The notes: generated by a model from the letters alone, not told the origin. A DNA stretch of 64,000 nt from Fragum whitleyi (GCA_948146395.1 OX411559.1:1120001-1184000), one strand, 5' to 3'. Counted from the first letter of the stretch, positions 1 to 12,814 are shown. Translations and numbers: made by a program.

Positions 1-200
1 AAAATTAAAGCTGCTTCTACAGTAGTAACTCAATATTGAATTCTGCCATGCATCATTTCATTGGAATTGTCTTCTCAAGACGATTCCAATGAGATATTGC
101 AAGGCAGAATCTAACATTTAATTAAAAATACCAGGTAAGATTTGAGATTTTGACTTACAGTTTAATTTTTCGAAAGAAGTTTAGTAAAACGGCCCCAGGT
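1..200. mobile_element. MITE fragment, GGCCCGTTTTAC-ended
   Basis: 'attctgcc..caatgagatattgcaaggcagaatctaac' and the outer 'agtttagtaaaacggcccc' match, partly inverted, the sequence at 9228-9420. Both share an end like 'gaaagaagtttagtaaaacgg'. The window start cuts it off. Confidence 0.5.
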
Positions 201-244
201 ATCAGGTAGGGTAATGTTCTTACCTGTGTCTTGAATAATTACCC

Positions 245-497
245 AGTATGTGACTGCCTTGGTGGCCTATGGTAAAAGCACTCATTCTGTGACCTAGATG
301 TCCGTGGTTTGAGCCCAGCTGTCACTGGGTGTGTTTATGGGCAAAACACACAATTGCCATCCCCAGTTCACCCAGCTGTAAAATTGGGTAGCAGTGGGGT
401 TAAACTACTGCCTCTCTCTCCTTTGGGGAGGTGAAAACATCAGGATTGAGTGTTCAAGAGCAATTCTATAAGCTTAAGCTTTCGTTGTAATCAAACA
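245..497 (+). mobile_element. tRNA-headed SINE, type 1
   Basis: An A-box-like 'tggcctatggtaaaagc' and a B box 'ggtttgagccc' sit about 35 bases apart, as in a Pol III promoter. A ~170-base body with 'tgggtgtgtttatgggcaaaacacac' and an A-rich 3' end follow. Confidence 0.6.
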
Positions 498-956
498 AAA
501 ATGAATTAGTATAAACTTACTAAACAAGTCAGTATCTGACTTGTATCTAAGCACATATGTACCTTAGATGTCAACTTTAAAAAAGCATTGAAGACTGTTT
601 AAAACAGTCTTCCATTTTGTTTCTGGAGTTGATTTCCAGATGGTCCTACAGACTCAAATACGATAGTCACAGACTCACAACACCTTGTGTCCCTTAAAAC
701 TATATATCGGAATTTGTATGTTTGAACCCATTTAACAGAAATTCCAAATTCCCCTTTGTATTAAATTGATACAATTGATATATGGACAGTATTCATTGGG
801 TACTCAGTTATCCATTGTAGGGCTTGTGCTAGCTTTTTAAACTTCGGAGTCATTGACCCCTTAACCATAAAATTCTGGGGGGTCAAAACTGGTTTTGAAG
901 GGGTCAAAAAGAGCAAAATATTAAAACTTTTAAGTCTTAAAGTAATCTATATACTT

Positions 957-1045
957 GAAACAACATGAACAATAAAGTGTAGACACACTTTATTGTTTTT
1001 CATGAACAATAAAGTGTAGACACACTTTATTGTTTATGTTGTTTC
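957..1045. repeat. Nested palindrome (two hairpins within a hairpin)
   Basis: The 30-base palindrome AACAATAAAGTGT-AGAC-ACACTTTATTGTT occurs twice in tandem, and the whole block is itself an inverted repeat (GAAACAACAT.. to ..ATGTTGTTTC) with few mismatches. It can fold as one 40-bp stem or as two 13-bp stems. It sits between 'ggtcaaaa' direct repeats (about 885-915 and 1165-1215). Confidence 0.85.
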
Positions 1046-2697
1046 AATTTTATAGATCTATTGTAATAGTATGAAGAAAACATTTGTTTATATAATATTT
1101 TATATTGCATGGGTTGCACAAATGGAAATTTGGTTGGATCAAATTGACGCTTTGCAGGAAATTTTTTAGGGTCAAAATTGGATTTTGGGAGTCAAAAGCC
1201 TGTTTTAAGGGTCAAACACAAGCTCTGCATGGGTAACAAGATCTCATGTACCCGGGTTCAGAATTTCTACTTGTCGGACCCCAGCTGTAATTAAACCTTG
1301 TCATACTGAATTAAAAACCTATTGCACTCATACCAAAGTACTGAAAGTCCTAGAATCAAAGGATGTTGGCATTCTTTCTGTTTGAATATTTTTTTCATGA
1401 TCAACTTTGCCTTGAAAGGAGACAATAAGGTGATGTATACTAAGATCAGACTGCACATAGGTGCAGGCTGATCTTTGTCTTTACCTCTTGCAGAAGAAGG
1501 AATATTCCGGATTCAGCATGGCAAGGGTTAAGTGCATAATCTGATAAGTACACTTAGGCGGCTTGGTGTCAAAGAATTGTAAACTAGACAAAACTAAGAA
1601 ATTGCAGTGAAAATAGAATACAAAAGTGGAAAAGTTCTGAGCCAAAGATTGTTAAAAAATTTTGTTACTCAACTTAGAATCTACTCAGTTTTCAAATTCT
1701 TTTCAAAGTATTTTAGCCAAAACTGTACTGAAAATGCCTATTTGAATATCTCTTCAGTCTTTTCTTTTAAGTTTAAAGCTTTTTTTAAGGATTAAGCTGA
1801 AATTAAACACTTTTTCTGACTTAATCTTTTAGTAAATTCTATGTTGAGTACAAAAAACAGTTGTATGATCTTGGACATTGATGTTTGATTGAAGAAAACT
1901 ACTGAGCTACTGATAGGGAAGTATATTTTGAATTTCAAAATGAACAACATAAAAAGAACAAGCTCAAAGTCTATGTTGTGGGTACTCATTGTAACTGTCT
2001 CACTAAGGCAGACGAAATGGGAACATAACATGGGGTTACATAGAGAAATGAAGATTTATGTGTAGCTTTACCCTCTCTTATCTAAACCTCTGTGAATAGC
2101 AATATAGATGTATTTCTTTGTTCATAGATATTTAAGCTGCATAATCTGAATATTTTACTAAACATATTCACTGTCAAAAAATTCTAAACTAGTCAAAACT
2201 ATCATTTTTTAAATAAAAAAAAGATCATGTAATTTGATAGAATTTTTGGCAATTTTAAAGTATTTGCAATTATATAAACTATATTTGTGTAAAATATATG
2301 AACCTTTGCATTTCCAACAATTTCAAATGGTTGCAAAGCAAAGAACCTGATGAGTCCATGAGATCGCATAGACTGACACGACACACTTTGTAGATAAGAT
2401 CTCAAAGTAACTGTAGACAGTTAGGCAATTATGATATTATACCATGTAACCATCTGGGCTGCACCATACACAGGTGTCAATTTGTTGGAAATGTCGTGCA
2501 AAGGCTAATATTATGTAATTGATCTATTTCTTTGACCCATTCTTTTTCTATTTCCTTTATACATGTATTGTAAAAACTATAACATGTTGAATTGGAGTGT
2601 AGAAAATTACTGTAAAAGCTCTGAAAGAAACTGGGGGTTCTATTTGAATCATGGCATTTCCATTATAGAGGGGTGGACTTTTATTAGAGGCTACACT

Positions 2698-2760
2698 ACA
2701 TGTCAATGGCTCAGTGCAAAACAGCTGTAACTGCCTATAAACATATAGGCAGTTACAACT
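2698..2760. repeat. Short palindromic element
   Basis: 'aaaacagctgtaactgcctata' faces 'tataggcagttacaactgtttt' across a few bases. Relatives are the half at 11122-11160 and decayed forms at about 34705-34765 and 36527-36600. Confidence 0.7.
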
Positions 2761-3111
2761 GTTTTGGGCTAAGTCATCAATATTTGCTAAGAGGGCGAAA
2801 AAATGGCCAAAAATAAACATAATCAGCACAAAATATTAATATTTGATCTCTGTTGAATTTTAAGTTACCTTGATTTTGTGGGTATGGCCTTATTAAAAGC
2901 TTTAAGATTTTGTAAAAGCACATCAAAAACAGTCGACTTCAACTACTTATCTGGGCAGCATCCACTTCTTTGTACTGAGCATAAGTCTGTCACCTTATGT
3001 GCAATTGACTTGAAACTTGGCAGTTGTGTTGGCAGTTTCATGATAACAGAGTGCAGATCAAAGGAACTGTAATCTACCTAGCTTGATTTTGGAGTTATGT
3101 CCATTTATGGT

Positions 3112-3905
3112 TTTTATTATACGCCGCTGGAGGCGGACGTATATTGGCGTCATCTTTTCCATCTGTCCATCCGTCAATCTGTCCATCCGTCCATCCGTCC
3201 GTACGTCTGTCCACTTTTCTTGTCAACGCAACTCCTCCAAAGTTTCTGGCTGGATTTTCTTGAAACTTGGTCAATGTTATCACCTCAATTGGTAGATGTG
3301 CATGAAGGAAGGATTTTACGGTTCGTTGATTTTTGCCTGAGTTATGCCCCTTAAAGACTTAGTCTCTGGGGCTTATTGCCTCAGTTATGCCCCCTTAAAA
3401 TTTAGTCTCTGGGGCTTATTGAAATAGCAGCCTTGTGAATGCAACTCTTCCTAAGTTTCTGGCTAGATCTAAATGAAACTTGGTGGATGTTATAACCGAA
3501 ATTGGTAGATGAGCATGAAGTAAGGATTTTATGGTTCATTTATTTTACCCTAAATTATGCCCCCTTAAAACTTAGTATCTGGGGCTTATTGAAATTGCAG
3601 CCTTTTGAACGCAACTCCTCCTTACTTTTTGTCTTTATTTAAATGAAACTTGGTCAATGTCATCACCATAATTTGTAGATGTGCATGGATCAAGGATTTT
3701 ATGGCTCATTTATTTCCCTGAATTATGCCCCCTTAAAACTTAGTGTCTGGGGCTTATTGAAATTGCAGCCCTGTGAAGGCAACTCCTCCTAACTTTTTGT
3801 CTTGATTTAAATGAAACTTGGTCATTTTGAATTTGGTTCTGTCAAAATAATTATTTTTGTGAAACAGCAGCAAAGTGGCGGTGTATTTTGTGATGATGGC
3901 ACTCT
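3112..3905 (+). mobile_element. Long element with ~120-bp internal tandem units
   Basis: Opens with 'tattatacgccgctggaggcggacgtat' and a (TCCATCCG)n run. Four diverged units follow, each holding 'gcaactcctcc', 'tgaaacttggtcaatgt', 'gtagatgtgcatgaa' and 'ttatgcccccttaaaactta'. There is no coding potential. This format is common in bivalve genomes (general knowledge); 8695-8885 and 31135-31335 are partial relatives. Confidence 0.7.
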
Positions 3906-4017
3906 TGTTCATTCTTTGAGATCTAGCAGTGTTACGGGCTTGTCTTTTGACAATTTGCTAAATTGAAAGAAGCAACTACTGTTTTTTTCCACCATAGTTT
4001 AGAATTAATATTACTGG

Positions 4018-4115
4018 CTTTTACAGGATTTAAACCCACATTTACACGGCAACGTCCCTTAGCTGTTCAAAGTCTGACATCATCAACCACTGTGCTACCA
4101 AGCCACTCTGTTATC
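4018..4115 (-). mobile_element. tRNA-like SINE head, reversed
   Basis: Read on the minus strand it gives 'tggcttggtagcacagtgg' (A-box region) and a 'gggtttaaatcc' B box. It resembles the head at 245 but the body is not recognisable. It explains the accidental open frame around it. Confidence 0.45.
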
Positions 4116-4281
4116 ATGAGAGGAACACAACTGCCAAGTTTCAAGTCAATCAGACATAAAATGACATTTTTGCATCCTAAATGCAGAGAGCCATTTTGTC
4201 CAAAATATTTGTGTATTTGTTACAAATTTTATTCTGTTAATGTGTCTGTAATGAATCAATGCTGACTTGGGCTCTACAATC

Positions 4282-4696
4282 TACAGTAATCAACATTGTG
4301 AAATTGACAAGGTGAATGATATCAGAATGATTTTGGAATGAATGTGGAGTGAGTTTTGAGTAAAATTAAAGGGTAATCCAATATCACTTATTTTGTTCAG
4401 GATGAAGGAGATCGGCGATAAATTATTACCTGCCTATAATAAAATATGCATACAAGTTCTATGAGTAGCTTCCTTTTTCTTCAAGTACCAATAAGATACT
4501 TAAAATTTCTGTTATGTCAATGAAATAGCTGATTGTTTCTAGCTATATTTATTTTAAATGTAGTTGTTAAATCTTATCTTTTTAAATGATTTTTGAGCAT
4601 TTTTGAGTAGTTTGAGTGAGTGCTTGGAATGAAAGAAATGAGCGCTGTGTGAATGATTTAGAATGGTTTTGATTGAGATGAATGTCAATTTCTCTG
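4282..4696 (+). mobile_element. Family A MITE (mariner-like ends)
   Basis: Left end 'TA-CAGTAATCAACATTGTG', right end decayed at 'aatgtcaatttct'. Inside: 'acaaggtgaatga', 'gagtaaaattaaagggtaat', and a central inverted pair. It is directly followed by a family-B palindrome. Confidence 0.75.
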
Positions 4697-4706
4697 TGCC
4701 TGTCAA

Positions 4707-4836
4707 ACCCTTCATTCAGGATGACGGAATGGTTCAAAATGTTTGCAAAATATACTCCGCTTTACATGCAAGTGCACATGCAAAGAGGGGTATAATTTGT
4801 ATAGTTTGCACCATTTTGACACGCTTGAGTTAGGGC
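4707..4836. mobile_element. Family B palindromic MITE
   Basis: 'cattcaggatgac..' to '..cattttgacac' with the core 'ctttacatgcaagtgcacatgcaaag'. The ends are decayed. Confidence 0.65.
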
Positions 4837-4987
4837 ACTCTACTTTGTGTGAATTTAATTAAATGTTTTACATACACTCAAAGGGTTGGATGAGATGAAA
4901 TAGTGTTTACTAGTAAAAGGCTTTTGAACAGATAAGTTGCTTTTGTGGCGTAGAGGTTCTTTAAGAAGATGTTTGCTCAGACTGTCC

Positions 4988-5190
4988 TGGGCCCAAGGTT
5001 ATAAAACTTTTCTCAGACTCAACTGAGAATTTTCTCAAATTTTAGATTTAATTAAATGTTTGAAAAAAAAAGATAATTTTAATAAATTGTTATTTATAAC
5101 AACTTATTAATATTATCTTTTATGTTAATACATTAAAATGAGAATTAAGTCCATAATCTCAAATTGAAATTTGATAAAGTTTTGAATTGA
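4988..5190. mobile_element. Family E MITE with long central hairpin
   Basis: 'aggttataaaacttttctcag' and a central 'ataaattgttatttataacaactta' shared with the copy at 29255-29490. It is more decayed than that copy. Confidence 0.6.
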
Positions 5191-5375
5191 ATTGCTCATT
5201 CTTACCAGCCAATCAAATAATGGGAATTTTTTAGATGCTTCAATGCAGATTTTAAGTATTAGGAGCAATTTGACTAAATTTGTTGAGCGTTTTAAACAGT
5301 TAGATGGATTTTGAAATGCTGCAAATGGAAAGCTGTGTGAAAAGGAATGTCAGAAAATATTCTCCAAAACTTAGC

Positions 5376-5578
5376 TCTGCTTTCAGGATGACAAAACGGT
5401 ACAAACTGTTGTAATTCAAGAGATCAGTGCAACACTTTTGTAAGTGCCTATAATTTTATAGGCACTTGCAATAGTGTTGCACTGACCCCTCTAAATTATA
5501 CCCTGCTTTGCACTTGTGTGCAATCAGAGTATAACATGCAAACAGTTTGCAGTATTTTGCCAAACTGAATACAGGGCT
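5376..5578. mobile_element. Family B MITE split by a second hairpin element
   Basis: The arms 'aggatgacaaaacggtacaaactgtt' and 'gcaaacagtttgcagtattttg' are separated by an extra hairpin at 5424-5485 ('tcagtgcaacac..taagtgcctata' facing its complement). That hairpin lies in the left arm, so it was inserted later. Confidence 0.75.
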
Positions 5579-5645
5579 ATTTGATCTGTACAGGTTGCAA
5601 TCTGGACATCCCCGCTCCTTCTAGATGCTTGCTTCTTGCATGTCT

Positions 5646-6086
5646 TACAGTTAATTACATTGTGAAATTAACACAATCTATAATATTGGAATGATTTTGG
5701 AAAGAAATTGAATGAATGTGTGGAGCCAGTTATGAGTGAAATTAAAGTGAGGTAATTCAATATTACTTATTTGTTCAAAATGGACAAAATTAGTGATATT
5801 TATTACCTGCCTTTAATAAGATAAATATAATTTTCTGTTTATGTGTTTAAGTGGACCAATCAGAAACTTTGAAATTCATACCAGCCAATACAATTGTAGA
5901 ATGATTTTATTGGTTTGAGTTTTTATGTCGAATATATTTGAATGATTTTGAGATGTTTTCTAATAGTTTCGGAGCATTATTGATCATTTTGAGTGAATGT
6001 TTGAAATGATAAATGGAGCGCTGAGTAAGCGATTCAGAATGGTTTTGATTTAGATGAATGTTAATTTCACAATTTTAATAACTGTA
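5646..6086 (+). mobile_element. Family A MITE
   Basis: TA-CAGTTAATTACATTGTG at the left and 'aataACTG-TA' at the right, with TA at both edges. Full length (about 440 bases). Confidence 0.85.
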
Positions 6087-6431
6087 GCTAAGCACCATGA
6101 CCTGACCAGCCTTCAATATGAAAACCTTAGCAAAATGTTAAAGAAATAGGACACTGCTTTCGATGTGCAATTATTTGGTACATAATACCATGTGTGAAAT
6201 GTTTCACATATATTTAATTTCAAAAACAGTGTTTTATTAGAATATATGGACTTGTTTAACAAATTCAGTTATAAATGAAATTAGCGGGTCACCTCCTCTA
6301 AGTCAAGTTTAAGTTGTTTTGTTTTGGGTTCCTTGGACCACATCTCTTGACTTTCATATTGTGATATATTGATATTGTTATTTAAATCATTATTAAAATA
6401 TCTACCGTCAAGTTAAAGTCTTACTAGTTTT

Positions 6432-7295
6432 TTAGCTCCACTGGCCAAAGGCCACTGGGGCTATTGTCATAGCTTTGTCTCCATCGTGTGTCCGTCTGTA
6501 CGCGCCCGGTCGTAAACTTTTCCTATAAAAATATTCTTCTCAGAAACTATTTAAACCTATTTCAACCAAACTTCACAGGAATGATCCTTGGGTGACCCTC
6601 TTTCAAAGTTGTTCAAGAAATTTTGATCCAATGAAAATCATGGATTTAATGGGTGTAGCTAATTTCCAAATATGGTAAAAAGTTACTTTTCTCAGATTCA
6701 AATCGATGGATACAAATGAAAGTTTACATGAATGATCCTTGTGTGACCCTTTATCAGTCTACAAAAAAATATTGAGATTGGATGAAAATTATGTATTATA
6801 TGGGCGGAGGTCATTTCTGTATATGTTATTTAGTGGAAATTTTCAGAATCTTTTTCTCAGAATGTAATTGATGGATATCGACAAAATTTAAGTGGAGTGG
6901 TCCTTGAGTGACCCTTTATCAGTCTACCAGAAATTATCCTGATCGGATGGAAAATATGTATTTCATGGGCAGAGGCGGAGGTCTTTTCTCTATATATTGA
7001 TATATAGTGGAAACTTTGAACATCATTTTATCAGAATGTAACAAATGGATATCAATCAAACTTCATTGGTATGATCCTTGGGTGACCCATTATCATGCAG
7101 CTAAAAATTATTGTCATTGGATGGAATATATGTCTTTTATGGGCAGAGGTCATTTCTCTATATGTTATATAGTGGAAACTTTGAAAATCATATGCAACAT
7201 CAGTAGAACCCAAAATATCTAGTCAAAACTTTGATTTGCTATTACAAGAATATCAAGCCTGTGGAGCAACCCAAGCCATTCATGGCTTTCTAGTT
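6432..7295 (+). mobile_element. Long element with four ~160-bp tandem units
   Basis: Opens 'ttagctccactggccaaaggcc' and runs through 'gtgtccgtctgtacgcgcccggtcg'. Four units follow with 'tctcagaatgtaa', 'atgatccttgggtgacc' and 'atgggcagaggtcatttctctatatg'. It closes with 'gagcaacccaagccattcatgg'. Reverse relative at 57215-58200. Confidence 0.75.
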
Positions 7296-7369
7296 TATCT
7301 TAAACTGTGCATAACAGAAAGAATAGTGCATCAGATTTATGATGTAGCAAAAATCCTAGTGATACTTTA

Positions 7370-8535
7370 GCTCACCAGGGCACTTCCTACTCAAGGTGAG
7401 CTTTTGTGAGGATTGGATGTTCATCATCTGTTGTTCAGTGTGCGTTGTTCATCGTGCGTCATCAGACATCAACAATTCAAGTGTTTACACTCTAAAGGCC
7501 ACAAATAGGGCCCAATCTTCATGCAATAGGATGAACCCTATTGAAAATGGGAAGATTCCAATCAATATCTCGGAAAAAGGAGCCTTAATGACAATCTTCC
7601 ATGTTTACACTCTAGAGGCCACAAATAGGGCCAAATTTTCATGAAACTTGGTCAGAATGTTGTCTAGGTCAGAAGGATGAAAATGGAAAGGATCCATGCC
7701 GTATCATGGGAAAAGGGGCATTAAGTATGATTTTCCTTGTTTACACTCCAAAGGCAACAAATATGGGCCAATCTTCATGGAACCCTGTCAGTATGTTGGC
7801 CATGTCTCAAGGATGAATCCTTTTGAAAATGGGAAGGATCCATGTCATATCTTGGGAAAAGGGACCTTAATGACAATTTCCTTGTTTACACTCTAGATGC
7901 CGCAAATATGGTCCAATCTTCATGAAACTTGGTCAGAATGTTGGCCATGTCTCAAGGATGAAGCCTTTTGAAAATGGGAAAGATCCATGCCATATCTTGT
8001 GAAAAGAGGCCTTTATGACAATTTTCTTGTTGACACTCTAGAGGCCACAAATTAGTCTCAATCTTCATGAAATTTGGTCAGAATGTCGCTCAGGTCTTAA
8101 GGATGAATCCTATTAAAAATGGGAAGGATCCATGCCATATCTTGGGAAAAGGGGCCTTAATAACAATTATCTTGTTTACACTCCAGATGCCTCAAATATG
8201 GCCCGATCTTCTTGAAACTTGGTCAGAATGTTGGCCAGTTCACAAGGATAAGCTCCTTTGAAAACGGAATGGATGCATGCCATATCACAGGAAAGGGGCC
8301 TTAATGGCAATTTTCTTGTTTTCACTCTAGAGGCCAGAAATATTGCCCAATCTTCTTGAAACTTGGTGAGATTGTTGGCCAGGTCTCAAGGATCTATCCT
8401 TTTTTAAAATGGGAAGGGTCCATGCCATATCACGGGAAAAGGGGCCTTAATAACAATTTACACTCTAGTGTCTGAACGCCACAATTGTGGTTCAATCTTC
8501 ATAAAACTTTGTCAGAATGTTGGCCAGGTCACATG
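7370..8535 (+). mobile_element. Long element with eight ~145-bp tandem units
   Basis: Opens with 'ttagctcaccagggcac..ctcaaggtgagct' (a hairpin end) and 'gtgcgttgttcatcgtgcg'. Units start 'tttacactctagaggccacaaat' near 7484, 7603, 7739, 7884, 8030, 8174, 8320 and 8457; the spacing settles at about 145. Short open frames in it are repeat read-through. Confidence 0.75.
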
Positions 8536-9075
8536 AAACTTGTCTAGAAAAGTCTAGAAACGTATGCAGGGATCATAGGAATAGAATAATGACTTTCTTT
8601 GAAAAAAATAATTGTCTTATAATGATCTTTAAAGCATTTAATTTTGCTAAGGGAGGAGGCAGAGAGACAAAGGTGGGCGATATGGGATCATTGTTGTCTT
8701 CTTGGTTTTTATACGAAGGTGATCATATATTGGGACCATCTGCCCCGCCTGTCTGTCCATACGTCCGTTTTCTTGTTAACACAAATCCTCCTTCAATTAA
8801 CTACTGAATTTCATGAAAATCTCAAATTATTTTCCTGGCCATGTGGCGTATATTGTCAATTTTGTCATACTATGCTGCGGAAAAAGGTGGGTATTTAATT
8901 CACGGATCCTACCCGGGCATAGACTGGTGCCACTGTCAACCATCAGAATAGTCTAAAACTGGTAGCCCGCTGTATGAGAAATACCGGGCAACAATACCCG
9001 CCCGGGCACAGAAAAAAGGTGACCCAGATTCTTTGTGTAAAATGTTGTGTCCGGTAACGGTGACAATTGTGAGAA

Positions 9076-9200
9076 CCGCCCTGCGTTCAGATTTCAAAAA
9101 AAAGTTCGTGAACTTTTGGAAATTGCGTCCCGCTTTGCACATGAGTACCAAATGTCAAATGTACTAAACGACTCGCGAACGTCTTCATCCTGAACAACGG
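9076..9200. mobile_element. Family B MITE, gcgaacg subfamily
   Basis: 'ccgccctgcgttcaga..' to '..gcgaacgtcttcatcctgaac', core 'cgctttgcacatgagt'. It belongs with the copies at 45101 and 49983, whose inner arms carry 'gcgaaacgctttt'. Confidence 0.6.
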
Positions 9201-9227
9201 ACAACACTCTTTGGGCCATTTTTACCT

Positions 9228-9420
9228 AGCTTCTTACGAAAAAATGAGCGTAAGTTAAAATAACAAATCGTACCTGGTGATTTCATTCATTGTTAGATTC
9301 TGTCTTGCAATATCTCATTTGAATAGTCCTTTGAAGATTTAGTTACTACTGTGGACGGACCTTAAATTTTTTACTTACGCAAAAATATGATCGAAAGATG
9401 TTAAGTAAAACGGGCCCCTG
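9228..9420. mobile_element. MITE, GGCCCGTTTTAC-ended
   Basis: Carries 'gattctgtcttgcaatatctcat' in the middle and ends in 'gttaagtaaaacgggcccc'. It is partly inverted relative to the copy at 1-200, and 'cttacg' motifs face each other near both ends. Confidence 0.5.
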
Positions 9421-9631
9421 TATTTTTATCCGGAATAATCATTTACTGCGTTCACTCCGTTTTCGATATCAAATCATGATATATCCAAAAAATCTCCATA
9501 GACAATCGGAACGTATTTAAGAAACTTGCTATTCTTCAAGCGTTTTTGTCGAAGTACGGCCATTAGCCTGTGTCAAATAATTAAAGATGTACATTAAAAT
9601 TACAACACTTACGTCCGAGGCACATTCAAGT

Positions 9632-9912
9632 TTACCAAAGCCGCCGTCTTATCGCACAAGTTTTGGCAGCGCGTCGAACTGTCAATGTAGAGGTCCCGGG
9701 TTCGATCGCCGACGGCGCTTGCATCCTTTTCAACTATTTGTCTCCCACCAATGGGTTGATGATGGAAGACTTATGTGCCGACGGCTAGGGAAGGATGCAA
9801 TGGTAGTACTGGTGTTAGAAATAGGCCTACATGTATCAGGAATCCATTGTTAGGTGCTCATAGATATAACTGAAAGATTGTTGAAAGTGGCATAAACCCC
9901 ATTCAAACAAAC
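9632..9912 (+). mobile_element. tRNA-headed SINE, type 2
   Basis: Head 'gccgccgtcttatcgcac..ggttcgatcgccgacggcg' with A and B boxes, body 'gtagtactggtgttagaaata', and a tail 'cataaaccccattcaaacaaacaa' (CAAA-type 3' end). It is the most diverged full copy here. Confidence 0.8.
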
Positions 9913-11229
9913 AAGTCCAAATGTGCGGAAATGCCCGAGTGATGTTCCGAATGTATTGTGTGTTGTTTGCCCGACATCCAGGTTCCGTCTTGACTATTCG
10001 CTCGCCAACAATTCACTGCGATCATTCTAGCGGTCGAATTTTCAGCGCAAATTATGCAGAATACCTTTATTCATTTCGGTGATATTCTTGCCAATTCGTT
10101 CTTTTGGCGTAGTTGCCCTCGCAAGCTCGGGCACACTGCCAAAAGAACTCGTCCAACACAATATATTCCCATATAAATTCAATAACCTTTTTATTGTATA
10201 CTTTGATATTGTTGGACGATGTTCACTTCTTATTTATTATTTTTTTTACATCAACTATACTTCAAGAACGATTTTTTGTTTAAATAAAAACCGCATTTTG
10301 ATAACAGTTACGCTATACACCTTTTCCCGCAAAATCCTTTCCGTTATATTTTTACGTTCGGATGAATACACCCGTTGCTATGAAGTAACAATGTAAACAA
10401 AAAGGACGGCGGACATTTTTGTGTCGATTCGCATTTTCGATTTTAAAATACGCGTTAATTTCGATTGACTTCGAATAAAAATGAAATAAAAACATTCAAA
10501 AAAAATTGTTCATTTGTTATTCTTACCAGTCACATGTTCCATAACTTACTCAATCGGCGTACTTGATACCGGGCCAGACTAGAGATAGTCACGAAGGACG
10601 GGACGGAGTGAAAGACGAGATAAAGGAGAAAGATGGGGAGGAAGAGAGATAGATACTAGAATTTTGATAAACACAAAGGGATGGAAATGAATTATTTTTG
10701 AAAGAGTTGTACAATAACACATACAAAGGAGAAACAAAAACAGTGATTTAGCCGAAATGGGGGGGGGCATCCGAGGAAAGACGGAGAGGGAGGATGAAGT
10801 GGGTTGATTTCCCGGAAAATGTTTCAAATAGACGAAAACAAACAAAACTGTATTGCCCTTTAGGCATTCAAAGAACTTGAAACACAATTCTTTACTCTCA
10901 CAAAACTATATCTCGAATATTGAACGCAACAAGAAAGCCGTTGATAATGTGATTCTATGTTGACTTTTAGCGAGGTAGCAACCAGAAAGTAGTCCAGTCC
11001 ATTTGTGCACGTGAAAATAATCTCAGTGCAATATCAAAGTATGCAATATCAAAAAATATTGCACACTTTCCTCCCGTTCAAATACATAGAGACAATATCA
11101 AAGTATATGATAAAAACATATAGGCAGTTACAACTGTTTTTTGCTGAACCATCGATATAGTAATTTTTCGATAGGATATAAAGTAGCTCACGAATATTCT
11201 TTTCAATCGGCTGTCTGTGTGGTAGATTT

Positions 11230-11390
11230 CAGTTTACGGACCCGTAATAAGTCCGCAACATTTTGGAAGTTATGAACTTTAATTGTGTCAACCAAGGTTT
11301 CTTAGTGAGTTCATTAGGAAATCTTGGCCAACAATGTGAAAGATCATGAGTTCCGAAATGTTGCGAAACTGTTACAGGTCCACTAACTTA
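11230..11390. mobile_element. Family D MITE
   Basis: 'acggacccgtaataagtccgcaac' faces 'gttgcgaaactgttacaggtccacta'. The centre 'aaggtttcttagtgagttcattaggaaatctt' is a broken palindrome. Confidence 0.75.
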
Positions 11391-11677
11391 AAATCAGCTT
11401 CAATTTCAACTGGGATCTAAAAGATGTATTTTTGGACATATACGCCTATCTGTTGTCGATGTCACGTCAGCGCAGTTTCCAGTTCTGAGCTTCTATTGGC
11501 AAATCTACGACCAGCCTCTGGTGGATCTGGTGAGACTATTTTCACAACTTAAACCTGTGCAAAGAGCAGTCTTGAGAAAATACATGTATCGACCATCAGA
11601 GTTTACTTTCAAGACGATCATTAATTTCGTGCACACGTTTTGGTACCTTTCAAATGGACTGTATACTTTCTGAGATA

Positions 11678-12060
11678 GCCTGGCCTCCAAGCTGTCAGTA
11701 AGCCTTGTTCAATTTAAAATAAATAAGGTACACCACTCATGTGTTACTATTTCATCCTATGCAAATTAACTCCCTTATTCTAAAAAACTGATGAACTGAT
11801 CTGCCAGTCAGAAAATTTTAACCTGATAAGAAAGTACACTTTCTCTAGTTGAATTTTGCTCATTTCACAATAATTCAGATCCGTGGGACTGGAACCAGTC
11901 TATTTCTACGACGAAAATTTGTTATATTTGATACACTTTCTTAGTCATAGATTGGCTCCCAGGCTGTCAGTGGAGTTAATAATAAGTAAGGAAGTAAGGT
12001 ACACTGCTCAAGTTTTACTATTTTATCCTATTCATACCTCCAATATTCTCAATGAAAGTA
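11678..12060 (+). repeat. Direct duplication of ~105 bases
   Basis: 'ctggcctccaagctgtcagt..aaggtacaccactca..tactatttcatcctat' at 11678-11785 recurs as 'ttggctcccaggctgtcagt..aaggtacactgctca..tactattttatcctat' at 11950-12060. No function is seen. Confidence 0.7.
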
Positions 12061-12296
12061 CTGTAAGTACTGAAGGTGGACGTATCTGGTGACATTGTGG
12101 TAAATAACAAGACGAAAAGGGGAAACTATCCGTGTAAATATATCATAAAATTAATGTAAAATGTTTTTACCCAAGTTCGGCAAGTTTCAATGTTAATGCA
12201 AACTCAAAGGAATTGAACTATTTTTGTTGAGCCTACATTTACAGTTATTACGAATATACGAATGGAATATAGGATAAACACTTGAGTTATTTTTTT

Positions 12297-12335
12297 TCAG
12301 AAATATGTGTGACTCGTCACGCAAAAAAGGAGCAC
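12297..12335 (+). mobile_element. Family F MITE end
   Basis: 'aaatatgtgactcgtcacgcaaaaaagga' matches the left end of the element at 30868-31142. Only this end is recognisable. Confidence 0.45.
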
Positions 12336-12814
12336 GGAAAAAGAATTCAAAAATCAGATTGGTTCCAGAACCGGTCAACCAGAGGATGCACTTTCAAAAA
12401 TCTTTTTCACAATACCCAGATCAATCTTTTTTTAATGGCGTGTCCAATATATATTCAGGGGTCCCCAAGCATCTTTTTTCACATGAATCTTTTACTTCAT
12501 ATGCAATCTGAAAATAAGGACTACTCTAAGTTTAAAAGTATTTTAGAATGTGCTAATTAGTGTTAATAACATATAAGTAAATTCAAAGTAAACACCCACA
12601 AATAGCACCGAACAGCTATATTAACTAGGAACAAATGAAATCTCGCAAATACAGCTTCATTCTCAAGATTAATGATATCATCGAAATTCTATATCTCAAA
12701 ACCTAGGCCTATTAAAAGTTCACATTCGTGGTTATTTGTCTTGCGTGAGAGACAGGCAGAGAGATGTTAGCGCTAGGTGACTTAAATGTCTTAACAACAG
12801 CTAGTTTAAAGGGC

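Noticed and set aside
3963..4265. 100-codon plus-strand open frame
   Set aside because: Overlaps a reversed SINE head; composition is not protein-like and no splice context supports it.
7396..8261. Series of short open frames with similar peptides (NGKDPCHILGKGAL)
   Set aside because: They come from the 145-bp tandem units of a non-coding element; similarity between them is repeat identity, not a protein family.
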